NCBI RefSeq assembly: GCF_018130955.1
Contig: NZ_JAFCJM010000031.1
Location: 26,284 to 90,283, forward strand
Length of the DNA: 64,000 nt
DNA from: Bradyrhizobium liaoningense
GTDB lineage: Bacteria > Pseudomonadota > Alphaproteobacteria > Rhizobiales > Xanthobacteraceae
Reading direction: 5' to 3'
Shown here piece after piece: positions 18,820-27,905 of this stretch; the first letter of the stretch is position 1, and each line of letters begins with the position of its first letter. The notes beneath the pieces are model-generated. The model made no database searches. It was given only the letters and a program-made list of their open reading frames with translations, and was not told the origin of the DNA. The translations under genes were made by a program, and so were the position numbers.

Positions 18820-19410
18820 ATGAGCGCACATGAAAGCATGGAGCATGCCGAGCACGCCGAGCACGCGTCCGGCTCGAACCGGAAGATCGCCCTTCTGATC
18901 GCCGTGCTGGCGCTGTTCCTCGCGATCTCCGAGACGCTCGGCAAGGGGGCGCAGACCGAATCGATCAGCAAGAACGTCGAGGCCTCCAACCTCTGGGCGT
19001 TCTTCCAGGCCAAGAGCATCCGCCGCACCGTGGTGCAGACCGCCGCCGACCAGGGCAAGCTCGCGCTCGGCTTCTCGACCGAAGACGCCACCAAGGCGAC
19101 CGTTCAAAAGCAGATCGAGGACTGGCAGAAGACCGCGGCGCGCTACCGCTCCGAGCCGGAGACCGGCGAAGGCACCGAGCAGCTCGCCGAGAAGGCCAAG
19201 CACGCCGAGCACGCACGCGACGAGGCGACGGCAAAGTATCATCATTTCGAGCTGGCCTCCGCCGCCTTCCAGATCGGCATCGTGCTGGCGTCGGCCACCA
19301 TCATCACCGGCATGCTCGCGCTCGCCTGGGTCTCGGGCCTCTTGACCATCGCAGGGCTTGCGATGACCGCGCTCGGCCTGTGGTGGCCGCATCTGTTGCA
19401 TTTGCATTGA
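18820..19410 (+). CDS. DUF4337 family membrane protein
   Basis: The product has 196 residues. A His/Glu-rich start (HESMEHAEHAEHA) leads into one membrane helix (about 20-40), a soluble helical stretch with KHAEHARDEATAKYHHF, and two more membrane helices at the C-terminus (FQIGIVLASATIITGMLA, TIAGLAMTALGLWW). ATG 18820 has GGAGG 6 bases upstream. This matches DUF4337; function unknown. It stands alone between xerC and a convergent gene. Confidence 0.8.
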   Translation: MSAHESMEHAEHAEHASGSNRKIALLIAVLALFLAISETLGKGAQTESISKNVEASNLWAFFQAKSIRRTVVQTAADQGKLALGFSTEDATKATVQKQIEDWQKTAARYRSEPETGEGTEQLAEKAKHAEHARDEATAKYHHFELASAAFQIGIVLASATIITGMLALAWVSGLLTIAGLAMTALGLWWPHLLHLH

Positions 19411-19418
19411 GGGCCGCC

Positions 19419-19444
19419 GTCGTCCCGGCGAAGGCCGGGACGAC
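19419..19444. repeat. Short REP-like palindrome
   Basis: GTCGTCCCGGC-GAA-GGCCGGGACGAC is a compact inverted repeat between convergent genes. It is one arm type of the intergenic repeat family. Confidence 0.6.
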
Positions 19445-19489
19445 TCCTGAGAAATTGGCGCGAGCCCAAACTTATAACTGCGAGTGACG

Positions 19490-20020
19490 CTACCTTGCCT
19501 CGTGCACGCTCTTGCGAAAGCGCTGAATCAGGCGGAGCGTGCGGGCGGACCAGCCTTCGCCGTTGCCGGTGAGGACTTCCTTGATGCGACGCTTCATCGG
19601 CTCGACCAGCGCGGTCGCCTTGGCGCGCACCATCAGCACGAATTCGTAGAGCTTCTCGAACCAGGCCATCTCCAGGAGCTTGGGACGCGTGACGTCGAAC
19701 ACGAAGGCGGTGACGCCGACGCCGAGCAGTTTTGCGAACACGATGGTGACGACCGCGCTCAGCCAGTATTCGTGGGTGAGCAGCCAGAGCCCGACGAGCT
19801 TGAGCGGAAACAGCGGGATGATCGGCACCGCGAACACGATCAGCGTCATCGCCGGCGACAGCGCGTCGACGCGGTCCGACAGCCACTGCTTGAATTGCGC
19901 GAGCGGAATCGCCGAGACCACCCGCGCCACGATCGGTTCGAGATGGTCCCACAGCCAGGCTTCGATCAAGAAGATGATCGCAAGCAGGACCCAGACCGGT
20001 TGAAGAAGGCGGCGCAGCAT
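19490..20020 (-). CDS. Conserved hypothetical membrane protein
   Basis: The product has 176 residues. It has an N-terminal helix (LLQPVWVLLAIIFLIEAWLW), a central pair of hydrophobic segments (LIVFAVPIIPLFPLKLVGL, SAVVTIVFAKLLGVGVTAF) and a basic C-terminal region (VEPMKRRIKEVL, IQRFRKSVHEAR). The start at 20020 (MLRRLLQP) is chosen because upstream frame residues are Arg-rich and unlike a real N-terminus. It lies 34 bases after lpd on the same strand and may be the last gene of that transcript. No function is recognised. Confidence 0.7.
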   Translation of the reverse strand: MLRRLLQPVWVLLAIIFLIEAWLWDHLEPIVARVVSAIPLAQFKQWLSDRVDALSPAMTLIVFAVPIIPLFPLKLVGLWLLTHEYWLSAVVTIVFAKLLGVGVTAFVFDVTRPKLLEMAWFEKLYEFVLMVRAKATALVEPMKRRIKEVLTGNGEGWSARTLRLIQRFRKSVHEAR

Positions 20021-20054
20021 GTGATGTCCGGCCCGATTGAGCTCGGGGCGTCGC

Positions 20055-21455
20055 CTACATATGGATCGCTCGCTTGCCGACTGCAAGCGCGGCCTCCTTG
20101 ATGGCCTCCGACCGGGTCGGATGCGCATGGCAGGAGCGCGCAAGATCTTCGGCACTACCGCCAAATTCCATGAGAACGACCGCTTCATGGATCATTTCAC
20201 CGGCTTCGCGGCCGATAATGTGCACGCCGAGCACACGATCGGTCTTCGCATCTGCGAGAATCTTCACAAAGCCATCGGTCGTCTGGTTGACCTTGGAACG
20301 ACCGTTGGCGGTAAAGGGAAACTTCCCGACCGTATAAGCCTGACCGGCCTGCTTCAGTTCCTCCTCGGTCTTGCCGACGGAGGACACTTCCGGCGTGGTA
20401 TACACGACGCCTGGGATAACATCGTAGTTCACGTGGCCAGCTTGGCCGGCGAGAATTTCCGCGACCGCAACGCCCTCGTCCTCGGCCTTGTGCGCGAGCA
20501 TCGGGCCTGCGACGACGTCGCCGATGGCGTAGACGCCCTTCACATTGGTCGCGAAATGCGCATCGATCTGGACGCGGCCGCGCTCGTCGAGCGCGACGCC
20601 CGCTTCCTTCAGGCCGAGGCCGTCGGTGAAGGGCACGCGGCCGATGCAGACCAGCACGACGTCGGCCTCGATGGTCTCCGCAGCGCCGCCGGCAGCGGGC
20701 TCGATCTTTGCAAGCAGCGCCTTTCCATTGGCCTCGACGCCAGTGAGCTTCGAGCCCAGCTTGAACGCAAATCCCTGCTTCTCCAGGATGCGCTGAAACT
20801 GCTTCGCGATCTCGCCGTCCATGCCGGGCAGGATTCGGTCGAGGAATTCGACGACCATGACTTCGGATCCGAGCCTGCGCCACACCGAGCCAAGTTCGAG
20901 CCCGATGACGCCGGCACCAATGACCAGCAGCCTGCCCGGCACCTTCTCCAGCGACAGCGCGCCGGTCGACGACACGATGCGCTTCTCGTCGATCTCGATG
21001 CCCTTGAGCCGCGCGATGTCGGAGCCGGTGGCGATCACGATGTTCTTCGTTTCGACAACCTGCGACTTGCCGTCGGCGGACACTTCGACCTTGCCGGTGC
21101 CCAGAATCTTGCCGGAGCCCTTCAGCACGTCGATCTTGTTCTTCTTCATCAGGAACTCGACGCCCTTGACGTTGCCGTCGATGCCCTGCTGCTTGAAGTC
21201 CATCATCGCCGGCAGGTCGAGTTTTGGCGTGGAAACGGACACACCCATCTTGGCGAAGGAGTGTCCGGCTTCCTCGAACATCTCGGAAGCATGCAGCAGC
21301 GCCTTCGAAGGCATGCAGCCGACATTGAGACAGGTGCCGCCGAGCGTCGCGTTCTTCTCCACCACGGCGACTTTCATGCCGAGCTGCGCTGCGCGCACCG
21401 CGCAGACATATCCGCCCGGTCCGGTGCCGATGACGACGAGATCGTAGGTAGCCAT
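20055..21455 (-). CDS. lpd: Dihydrolipoyl dehydrogenase (E3)
   Basis: The product has 466 residues. E3 reoxidises dihydrolipoamide on the 2-oxoglutarate dehydrogenase E2 with FAD and NAD. It shows the FAD-binding GTGPGGYVCAVRAAQLG, the redox disulfide GGTCLNVGCMPSKALLH, the NAD site GAGVIGLELGSVW, YAIGDVVAGPMLAHKAEDEG, and the C-terminal active-site His in HAHPTRSEAI. It is downstream of odhB/sucB in the TCA block, separated by an SDR gene and a small membrane gene. Confidence 0.97.
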   Translation of the reverse strand: MATYDLVVIGTGPGGYVCAVRAAQLGMKVAVVEKNATLGGTCLNVGCMPSKALLHASEMFEEAGHSFAKMGVSVSTPKLDLPAMMDFKQQGIDGNVKGVEFLMKKNKIDVLKGSGKILGTGKVEVSADGKSQVVETKNIVIATGSDIARLKGIEIDEKRIVSSTGALSLEKVPGRLLVIGAGVIGLELGSVWRRLGSEVMVVEFLDRILPGMDGEIAKQFQRILEKQGFAFKLGSKLTGVEANGKALLAKIEPAAGGAAETIEADVVLVCIGRVPFTDGLGLKEAGVALDERGRVQIDAHFATNVKGVYAIGDVVAGPMLAHKAEDEGVAVAEILAGQAGHVNYDVIPGVVYTTPEVSSVGKTEEELKQAGQAYTVGKFPFTANGRSKVNQTTDGFVKILADAKTDRVLGVHIIGREAGEMIHEAVVLMEFGGSAEDLARSCHAHPTRSEAIKEAALAVGKRAIHM

Positions 21456-21494
21456 GAGAAGGAGTCCTGTAACTATCCGTGGTGAGATGATGTG

Positions 21495-22244
21495 TCAGCG
21501 GCCGCCGGACACATCGAGAATGGCCGACGTGACGTAGGAGGCGTCCTCCGACATCAGCCAGACGATGGCATTGGCGATTTCCTCCGACGTGCCGACCCGC
21601 TTCATCGGCACCATATGGGCCAGACGATGCGCGCGGTCGGGTTCGCCGCCGGCGGCGTGGATTTCGGTGTCGATCAGGCCGGGACGGATGGCGGCGACGC
21701 GGATGCCCTCGCCCGCAACCTCGTAGCCGAGGCCGACGGTGAAGGAATCGATCGCGCCCTTGGAGGCCGCGTAGTCGACATAGGTGTTGGGAGCGCCGAG
21801 GCGGGCTGCGACCGACGAGAGGTTGACGATGACGCCGCCCTTGCCGCCGTGCTTGGTCGACATGCGCTTGATGGCCTCGCGCGCGCAGAGCATGCTGCCG
21901 GTGACGTTGATGGCCATCACGCGCTGGATGCGTTCGGCCGACATCTCGTCGACGCGCACGCCGCTGGTGCCGACGATGCCGGCATTGTTGACGAGCGCGC
22001 CCAGAGTGCCGAACTTGTCGGCCGCCTTGAACAGCGCGAGGATGTCTTTTTCCTCGGCGACATCGCATTTCACCGCGATCGCCTTGCCATTGCTGCCTTC
22101 GATCTTCGAAACGACCTCGTCGGCGGCAGCCTTGTTGCTGGCATAGCCGACCACAACACGGAAGCCGCGCGCGGCCGCGGCAAGCGCCGTCGCGCGACCA
22201 ATGCCGCGGCTGCCGCCGGTGATGACAACGACCTTATCCGTCAT
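21495..22244 (-). CDS. SDR family oxidoreductase
   Basis: The product has 249 residues and is a classical short-chain dehydrogenase. NAD(P) is bound by TGGSRGIGRATALAA, the NNAG motif is in LVNNAGIVG, and the catalytic Ser-Tyr-Lys is in NLSSVAARLG and YVDYAASKGA. The substrate is unknown; the general form resembles FabG/glucose-dehydrogenase-like SDRs. The start (MTDKVVVITGG) overlaps the end of the upstream small gene by 11 bases, so the two are probably co-translated. It is 39 bases upstream of lpd. Confidence 0.88.
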   Translation of the reverse strand: MTDKVVVITGGSRGIGRATALAAAARGFRVVVGYASNKAAADEVVSKIEGSNGKAIAVKCDVAEEKDILALFKAADKFGTLGALVNNAGIVGTSGVRVDEMSAERIQRVMAINVTGSMLCAREAIKRMSTKHGGKGGVIVNLSSVAARLGAPNTYVDYAASKGAIDSFTVGLGYEVAGEGIRVAAIRPGLIDTEIHAAGGEPDRAHRLAHMVPMKRVGTSEEIANAIVWLMSEDASYVTSAILDVSGGR

Positions 22245-22485
22245 AGCGTCCCTTCCACCAAACGAGCCCCAGAAACACCGCACCGCAAATGAGCGCTAGA
22301 AGGCAGAGCCATGTAGCGATGCTGAGCGATTCGTTGAGATAACCCCAGTCGGAGCCTCCACCAAGATCGGCATGGTGTTGCAGGACACGTCCACCGAAGA
22401 AGCCCCCAAAAGCTGCGCTCATCGCACCGATGAAGGCGACAAGCGTGATCGCCAGGCGGCGTGGGTGCCTGGCGATCCAGTTCAT
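22234..22485 (-). CDS. Small membrane protein in the suc-lpd block
   Basis: The product has 83 residues. Two predicted helices (LAITLVAFIGAMSAAFGGFFGG and SIATWLCLLALICGAVFLGLVWW, each quoted only as a landmark) flank a short soluble loop with HHADLGGGSDW. It lies 4 bases after odhB/sucB and overlaps the SDR start, so it belongs to the operon. No family recognised. Confidence 0.65.
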   Translation of the reverse strand: MNWIARHPRRLAITLVAFIGAMSAAFGGFFGGRVLQHHADLGGGSDWGYLNESLSIATWLCLLALICGAVFLGLVWWKGRYDG

Positions 22486-22489
22486 CGTC

Positions 22490-23728
22490 TTACAGGTCCA
22501 GCACCAGCCGCGCCGGGTCTTCCAGGCTCTCCTTGACGCGGACCAGGAAGGTGACGGCTTCCTTGCCGTCGATCACGCGGTGATCGTAGGACAGCGCCAG
22601 ATACATCATCGGGCGGACCTCGATCTTGCCGCCGACGACCATCGGCCGCTCCTGGATCTTGTGCATGCCGAGGATGCCGGACTGCGGCGCGTTCAGGATC
22701 GGCGTCGACATCAGCGAACCGTAGATGCCGCCATTGGTGATGGTGAAGGTGCCGCCCTGCATTTCATCGATCTTGAGCTGACCGTCGCGGGCGCGGCGGC
22801 CGAAATCGGCGATGCCCTTCTCGATGTCGGCGATCGACTTGTGGTCGCAATCGCGCACCACGGGCACGACCAGGCCCTTGTCGGTGCCGACGGCGACGCC
22901 GATGTGATAGTAGTTCTTGTAGATGAGGTCGGTGCCGTCGATCTCGGCGTTGACGGCCGGGATGTCCTTCAGCGCCTGCACCACCGCCTTGGTGAAGAAG
23001 CCCATGAAGCCGAGCTTGGAGCCGTGCTTCTTCTCGAACGCGTCCTTGTAGTGCGCGCGCAGCGCCATGACGTTGGTCATGTCGACCTCGTTGAAGGTCG
23101 TGAGCATCGCGGCGGTGTTCTGCACGTCCTTGAGGCGGCGCGCGATGGTCTGGCGCAGCCGCGTCATCTTCACGCGCTCCTCGCGTGCGGCATCGTCGGC
23201 CGGTGACGGCGCACGAACCTGGACGGAAGCGGCCGGCTGGTTGACCGGGGTCGGCGCGGACGCCGCACGCTCGATTGCGGCGAGCATGTCACCCTTGGTG
23301 ACGCGACCGTCCTTGCCGGAGCCGGGAACGGTCGAGGCATCGATGCCGGTCTCGGCCGAGAGTTTTCGCACCGACGGGGCGAGCGGCGCATCGGCCGGCG
23401 GCGCCTTGGCGGCAGCGGCTGCGGGAGCAGCGGCCGCCGGTGCGGCAGCGGCCTTGGCCGGAGCTGCGGCAGGCTTTGCAGCGGGCGCGGCGGCGCCGTC
23501 ATTGATCTGGCCGAGCAGCGCGCCGACCGCGACGGTCTCGCCGTCCTTGGCGATGATCTCGCCGAGCGTGCCTGCGGACGGCGCCGGCACTTCGATGGTC
23601 ACCTTGTCGGTCTCGAGCTCCACCAGGGGCTCGTCGACGGCGACGGATTCGCCGGCCTTCTTGAACCAGCGGCCGATGGTGGCCTCGGTGACGGATTCGC
23701 CGAGCGTCGGCACACGAATTTCAGTCAT
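22490..23728 (-). CDS. sucB: Dihydrolipoyllysine succinyltransferase (E2 of 2-oxoglutarate dehydrogenase)
   Basis: The product has 412 residues. Domains in order: one lipoyl domain (1-78) with the lipoylated Lys in ETDKVTIEVPAP, an Ala/Pro-rich linker, the peripheral-subunit-binding domain (APSVRKLSAETGIDASTVPG), a second linker, and the catalytic acyltransferase domain ending with SYDHRVIDGKEAV, which holds the active-site His and Asp. The single lipoyl domain and these motifs indicate the succinyl rather than the acetyl enzyme. It follows sucA across a palindromic repeat. Confidence 0.97.
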   Translation of the reverse strand: MTEIRVPTLGESVTEATIGRWFKKAGESVAVDEPLVELETDKVTIEVPAPSAGTLGEIIAKDGETVAVGALLGQINDGAAAPAAKPAAAPAKAAAAPAAAAPAAAAAKAPPADAPLAPSVRKLSAETGIDASTVPGSGKDGRVTKGDMLAAIERAASAPTPVNQPAASVQVRAPSPADDAAREERVKMTRLRQTIARRLKDVQNTAAMLTTFNEVDMTNVMALRAHYKDAFEKKHGSKLGFMGFFTKAVVQALKDIPAVNAEIDGTDLIYKNYYHIGVAVGTDKGLVVPVVRDCDHKSIADIEKGIADFGRRARDGQLKIDEMQGGTFTITNGGIYGSLMSTPILNAPQSGILGMHKIQERPMVVGGKIEVRPMMYLALSYDHRVIDGKEAVTFLVRVKESLEDPARLVLDL

Positions 23729-23772
23729 GGTCTTTTCCTTGAGATCGCCTGTGCGGTCATGATTTTCTTATG

Positions 23773-23872
23773 TCATCGCCAGCGAAGGGGGGCGATCCAG
23801 TACGCCGTGACCGTCGTGATCAGAACGAACGCCGCGGAGTACTGGATGCCCCGCCTTCGCGGGGCATGACTC
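23773..23872. repeat. Intergenic palindromic repeat between sucA and sucB
   Basis: Inverted pairs are ATCCAGTACGCCG / CGCGGAGTACTGGAT and CCCCGCCTTCGCGGGG. It fills most of the 157-base gap inside the co-directional sucA-sucB pair. Confidence 0.6.
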
Positions 23873-23885
23873 AGTCCAGAATTGT

Positions 23886-26849
23886 CTAGCTCAATGCTTC
23901 GTCGAGGAAGGCCTTGAGCTGAGCCTGATGCTTGGACATCAAGCCGGTCGCGGTCGCGGCGGAGGCGGCGCGGCCGACATAGCGCGGACGCCGGCTCACG
24001 CCGTGCACCTGGTTGAGCACCCATTCCAGATAGGGCTCGATGAAGTGCCACGCACCCATGTTGCGCGGCTCTTCCTGACACCAGATCACCTCGGCCTTCT
24101 TGAAGCGCGACAGCTCCTGAACCAGCGCCTTGAGCGGCACCGGATAGAGCTGCTCGACGCGCATCAGGTAGATGTCGTCGATGCCGCGCTTCTCGCGCTC
24201 CTCGTAGAGGTCGTAATAGACCTTGCCCGTGCAGAGGATGATGCGGCGGATCTTCTCGTCCGGCACGAGCTTGATCGGCTCGTTCGGCAGCATCTGGGTG
24301 TCATCGTAGAGGATGCGGTGGAACGTCGTGTCCTTGCCGAGCTCGTCGAGCCGCGACACCGCCCGCTTGTGACGCAGAAGCGATTTCGGCGTCATCAGGA
24401 TCAGCGGCTTGCGGATCTCGCGGTGGAGCTGGCGCCGCAGCACATGGAAGTAGTTCGCCGGCGTCGTCGGATAGACCACCTGCATGTTGTCTTCGGCGCA
24501 CATCTGCAGGTAACGCTCGAGGCGTGCGGAGGAATGCTCGGGGCCCTGGCCCTCATAGCCGTGCGGCAGCATGCAGACGAGGCCCGACATGCGCAGCCAT
24601 TTGCGTTCGCCCGAGGAGATGAACTGGTCGAACACGACCTGCGCGCCGTTGGCGAAGTCGCCGAACTGGGCTTCCCACATCGCGAGCGCATTCGGCTCGG
24701 CCAGCGAGTAGCCATATTCGAAAGCGAGCACCGCTTCTTCCGACAGCAGCGAGTTGATGACCTCGTAATGTCCCTGCTCGACGCCGAGATGATTGAACGG
24801 CGTGTAGCGGCTCTCGTCTTCCTGGTCGATCAGCACCGAATGACGCTGCGAGAAGGTGCCGCGCTCCGAATCCTGCCCGGAGAGGCGCACGTGGTGGCCC
24901 TCCTCGAGCAGCGAGCAGAACGCCAGCGCCTCACCTGTCGCCCAGTCGATCCCGACGCCGTTGTCGATTGCCTTGGCACGATTGTCCAGGAAACGCTGGA
25001 TGGTGCGGTGAACACGGAAACCATCCGGCACCTTGGTGATCTTGCGGCCGATGTCCTTGAGCGTTGCAGTATCGACGCCGGTGATGCCGCGCCGCGCATC
25101 CTCTTCCTGGTCGGCGATCTTGAAGCCCGACCACTTGCCGTCGAGCCAGTCGGCCTTGTTCGGCTTGTAGCCCGACCCGGCCTCGAACTCGGCATCGAGC
25201 CGGGCGCGCCAATCGGCCTTGGCCTTGTCGACCTCGCCATCGGTCATCACGCCTTCGGCGACGAGCCGCTTGGCATAGATCGTCAGCGTCGAGGGATGCG
25301 AGGCGATCTGCTTGTACATCACAGGCTGGGTGAACGCCGGCTCGTCGCCCTCATTGTGGCCGTAGCGGCGGTAGCAGAACATGTCGATGACGACAGGTTT
25401 GTGGAACTTCTGCCGGAACTCGATCGCCACCTTGGCCGCGAACACCACGGCTTCCGGATCATCGCCGTTGACGTGGAAGATCGGCGCGTCGATCATTTTT
25501 GCGACGTCGGACGGATAGGGCGACGAGCGCGAGTAACGCGGATAGGTGGTGAAGCCGATCTGGTTGTTGACGATGAAGTGCAGCGAGCCGCCTGTGCGGT
25601 AGCCCTTCAGGTCCGACAGAGCAAAGCATTCCGAGATCACGCCCTGGCCGGCGAACGCGGCATCGCCGTGCAGCAGCAGCGGCAGCACGGAGATGCGCTG
25701 ATCCGGCGGATCGCCATGCTGGTCCTGCTTGGCGCGGACCTTGCCGAGCACCACGGGATCGACGATCTCGAGATGCGAGGGGTTGGCGGTCAGCGACAGA
25801 TGGATGCGGTTGCCGTCGAACTCGCGGTCGGAGGACGCGCCGAGGTGATACTTCACGTCGCCGGAGCCTTCGACGTCCTCAGGGTTGGCCGAGCCGCCCT
25901 TGAACTCGTGGAACAGCGCGCGGTGCGACTTGGCCATCACCTGCGTCAGCACGTTGAGGCGGCCGCGATGCGGCATGCCGAGCACGATCTCCTTCACGCC
26001 GAGATTGCCGCCGCGCTTGATGATCTGCTCGAGCGCGGGGATCAGCGATTCCGCGCCGTCGAGACCGAAGCGCTTGGTGCCGGTGAACTTGATGTCGCAG
26101 AACTTTTCAAAGCCTTCGGCTTCGACCAGCTTCGTCAGGATGGCGCGGCGGCCTTCAGGAGTGAACGAGATCTCCTTGTCCGGACCCTCGATGCGCTCCT
26201 GGATCCAGGCCTTCTGCGCGGCGTTGGTGATGTGCATGAACTCGACGCCGAGCGTCTGGCAGTAGGTGCGCTCGCAGATCGCGACAATCTCGCGCAGGTT
26301 GCCGTACTCAAGGCCGAGCACGTGATCGAGGAAGATCTTGCGGTCGAAGTCGGCCTCGCTGAAGCCGTAGGTGCGCGGGTCGAGCTCTTCGCGGTTGCGC
26401 GGCGCCTCGATGCCGAGCGGATCAAGCTTGGCGTGGAAGTGGCCGCGCATGCGGTAGGCGCGGATCAGCATCAGCGCGCGCACCGAATCGCGGGTCGCCT
26501 GGAGCACGTCGGCGGAGGAGAGATCGGCGCCCTTGTCAGCCACCTTCGCCTTGGCAGCAATCTTGGCGCCGACCGCCTTCTCGACCTCGACCCAGTTGCC
26601 GTCGAGCGCCGAGGTGAGCTCGTCGCGCGGCGTCACCGGCCAGTTGTCGCGGGCCCAGCTCGGGCCCTCGGCGTTCTTGCGAACGTCGACCGGCTGGTCC
26701 TTCAGGCTCCGGAAGAACTCCTGCCATTCCGGATCGACCGAGGCGGGATCCTTCTCATAGCGGGCGTAGATATCGTCGATGTAGGTGGCGTTTGTGCCCT
26801 GCAGAAAGGAAGATAGGGCAAAGGCTGCGTTCGCGTCCTGGCGAGACAT
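23886..26849 (-). CDS. sucA: 2-oxoglutarate dehydrogenase E1 component
   Basis: The product has 987 residues. E1 decarboxylates 2-oxoglutarate with thiamine diphosphate and passes the succinyl group to E2. Visible parts: the N-terminal E2-binding segment (SRQDANAAFALSSFLQGTN), GMPHRGRLNVLTQVM, the ThDP site HVNGDDPEAVVFAAK, FCYRRYGHNEGDEPAFTQP, and the C-terminal transketolase-like part with MLPHGYEGQGPEHSSARLER. I chose ATG 26849 because it gives the standard N-terminus; the frame is open to 26936. Confidence 0.98.
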   Translation of the reverse strand: MSRQDANAAFALSSFLQGTNATYIDDIYARYEKDPASVDPEWQEFFRSLKDQPVDVRKNAEGPSWARDNWPVTPRDELTSALDGNWVEVEKAVGAKIAAKAKVADKGADLSSADVLQATRDSVRALMLIRAYRMRGHFHAKLDPLGIEAPRNREELDPRTYGFSEADFDRKIFLDHVLGLEYGNLREIVAICERTYCQTLGVEFMHITNAAQKAWIQERIEGPDKEISFTPEGRRAILTKLVEAEGFEKFCDIKFTGTKRFGLDGAESLIPALEQIIKRGGNLGVKEIVLGMPHRGRLNVLTQVMAKSHRALFHEFKGGSANPEDVEGSGDVKYHLGASSDREFDGNRIHLSLTANPSHLEIVDPVVLGKVRAKQDQHGDPPDQRISVLPLLLHGDAAFAGQGVISECFALSDLKGYRTGGSLHFIVNNQIGFTTYPRYSRSSPYPSDVAKMIDAPIFHVNGDDPEAVVFAAKVAIEFRQKFHKPVVIDMFCYRRYGHNEGDEPAFTQPVMYKQIASHPSTLTIYAKRLVAEGVMTDGEVDKAKADWRARLDAEFEAGSGYKPNKADWLDGKWSGFKIADQEEDARRGITGVDTATLKDIGRKITKVPDGFRVHRTIQRFLDNRAKAIDNGVGIDWATGEALAFCSLLEEGHHVRLSGQDSERGTFSQRHSVLIDQEDESRYTPFNHLGVEQGHYEVINSLLSEEAVLAFEYGYSLAEPNALAMWEAQFGDFANGAQVVFDQFISSGERKWLRMSGLVCMLPHGYEGQGPEHSSARLERYLQMCAEDNMQVVYPTTPANYFHVLRRQLHREIRKPLILMTPKSLLRHKRAVSRLDELGKDTTFHRILYDDTQMLPNEPIKLVPDEKIRRIILCTGKVYYDLYEEREKRGIDDIYLMRVEQLYPVPLKALVQELSRFKKAEVIWCQEEPRNMGAWHFIEPYLEWVLNQVHGVSRRPRYVGRAASAATATGLMSKHQAQLKAFLDEALS

Positions 26850-26985
26850 TACTTGAGTTCCTGGCGATTTTTGTTTGCGCCCTGAAAACGGCGCTGCGAC
26901 CGATCCCCCGGCGTGGATCGGTGCGTCAGCGACCATTTACCCTATCTGGCGCGAAACTTCGCCCGGAAAACAACGAAGAAGTGAA

Positions 26986-27870
26986 TTAGCCTTTCAATTT
27001 TTCGGCAAGCGTATGTCCAAGCCGCGCAGGCGACGGAGACACGGTGATTCCGGCCGATTTCATGGCTTCCGTCTTGGAACCGGCGTCGCCCTTGCCGCCC
27101 GCGATGATCGCGCCGGCATGGCCCATGCGGCGGCCGGGAGGTGCGGTAACACCGGCAATGAAGCCAACCATCGGCTTCTTGCGGCCCCGCTTGGCCTCGT
27201 CCTTGAGGAACTGGGCGGCGTCCTCCTCGGCGGAACCGCCGATTTCGCCGATCATGATGATGGACTCGGTCTTGGGGTCGCCGAGCAGCATCTCCAGCAC
27301 GTCGATGAACTCGGTTCCCTTGACCGGGTCGCCGCCGATGCCGACCGCGGTGGTCTGGCCGAGGCCTTCCTGGGAGGTCTGGAACACGGCTTCATAGGTC
27401 AGCGTGCCGGAGCGGGAGACGATGCCGACGCTGCCGGTCTTGAAGATGTTGGCCGGCATGATGCCGATCTTGCATTCGCCCGCGGTCATCACGCCCGGGC
27501 AGTTCGGCCCGATCAGGCGCGACTTGGAACCGGCGAGCGAGCGCTTCACGCGCACCATGTCGATGACCGGAATGCCCTCGGTGATGCAGACGATCAGCGG
27601 CACTTCGGCGTCGATCGCCTCGCAGATCGCGTCGGCCGCACCCGGCGGCGGCACGTAGATGACGGAGGCATCGGCCCCGGTCTTCTCGCGCGCCTCGCGC
27701 ACGGTGTCGAACACCGGCAGCCCCAGATGCGTCGAGCCGCCTTTGCCCGGCGAGGTGCCGCCGACCATCTTGGTGCCGTAAGCAATCGCGGCCTCCGAGT
27801 GGAACGTGCCGTTCTTGCCGGTAAAGCCCTGGCAGATGACCTTGGTGTTCTTGTCGATCAGGATGGACAT
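26986..27870 (-). CDS. sucD: Succinyl-CoA synthetase subunit alpha
   Basis: The product has 294 residues. The CoA-binding start is MSILIDKNTKVICQGFTGKN; the phosphohistidine lies in RRMGHAGAIIAGGKG. With SucC it converts succinyl-CoA to succinate with formation of a nucleoside triphosphate. It is 35 bases downstream of the DUF1579 gene that separates it from sucC. Confidence 0.97.
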   Translation of the reverse strand: MSILIDKNTKVICQGFTGKNGTFHSEAAIAYGTKMVGGTSPGKGGSTHLGLPVFDTVREAREKTGADASVIYVPPPGAADAICEAIDAEVPLIVCITEGIPVIDMVRVKRSLAGSKSRLIGPNCPGVMTAGECKIGIMPANIFKTGSVGIVSRSGTLTYEAVFQTSQEGLGQTTAVGIGGDPVKGTEFIDVLEMLLGDPKTESIIMIGEIGGSAEEDAAQFLKDEAKRGRKKPMVGFIAGVTAPPGRRMGHAGAIIAGGKGDAGSKTEAMKSAGITVSPSPARLGHTLAEKLKG

Positions 27871-27905
27871 GAGGACTGCTTTCGCGAAACTCTAACGGTG
27901 AGAGG

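Noticed and set aside
20197..22068. A 623-codon minus-strand frame across lpd and the SDR gene
   Set aside because: It is in a different frame of the same strand and runs through two clear genes; the product is Arg-rich without domains.
23928..26816. A 962-codon frame opposite sucA
   Set aside because: It mirrors sucA third-position bias; there is no recognisable domain or ribosome binding site.
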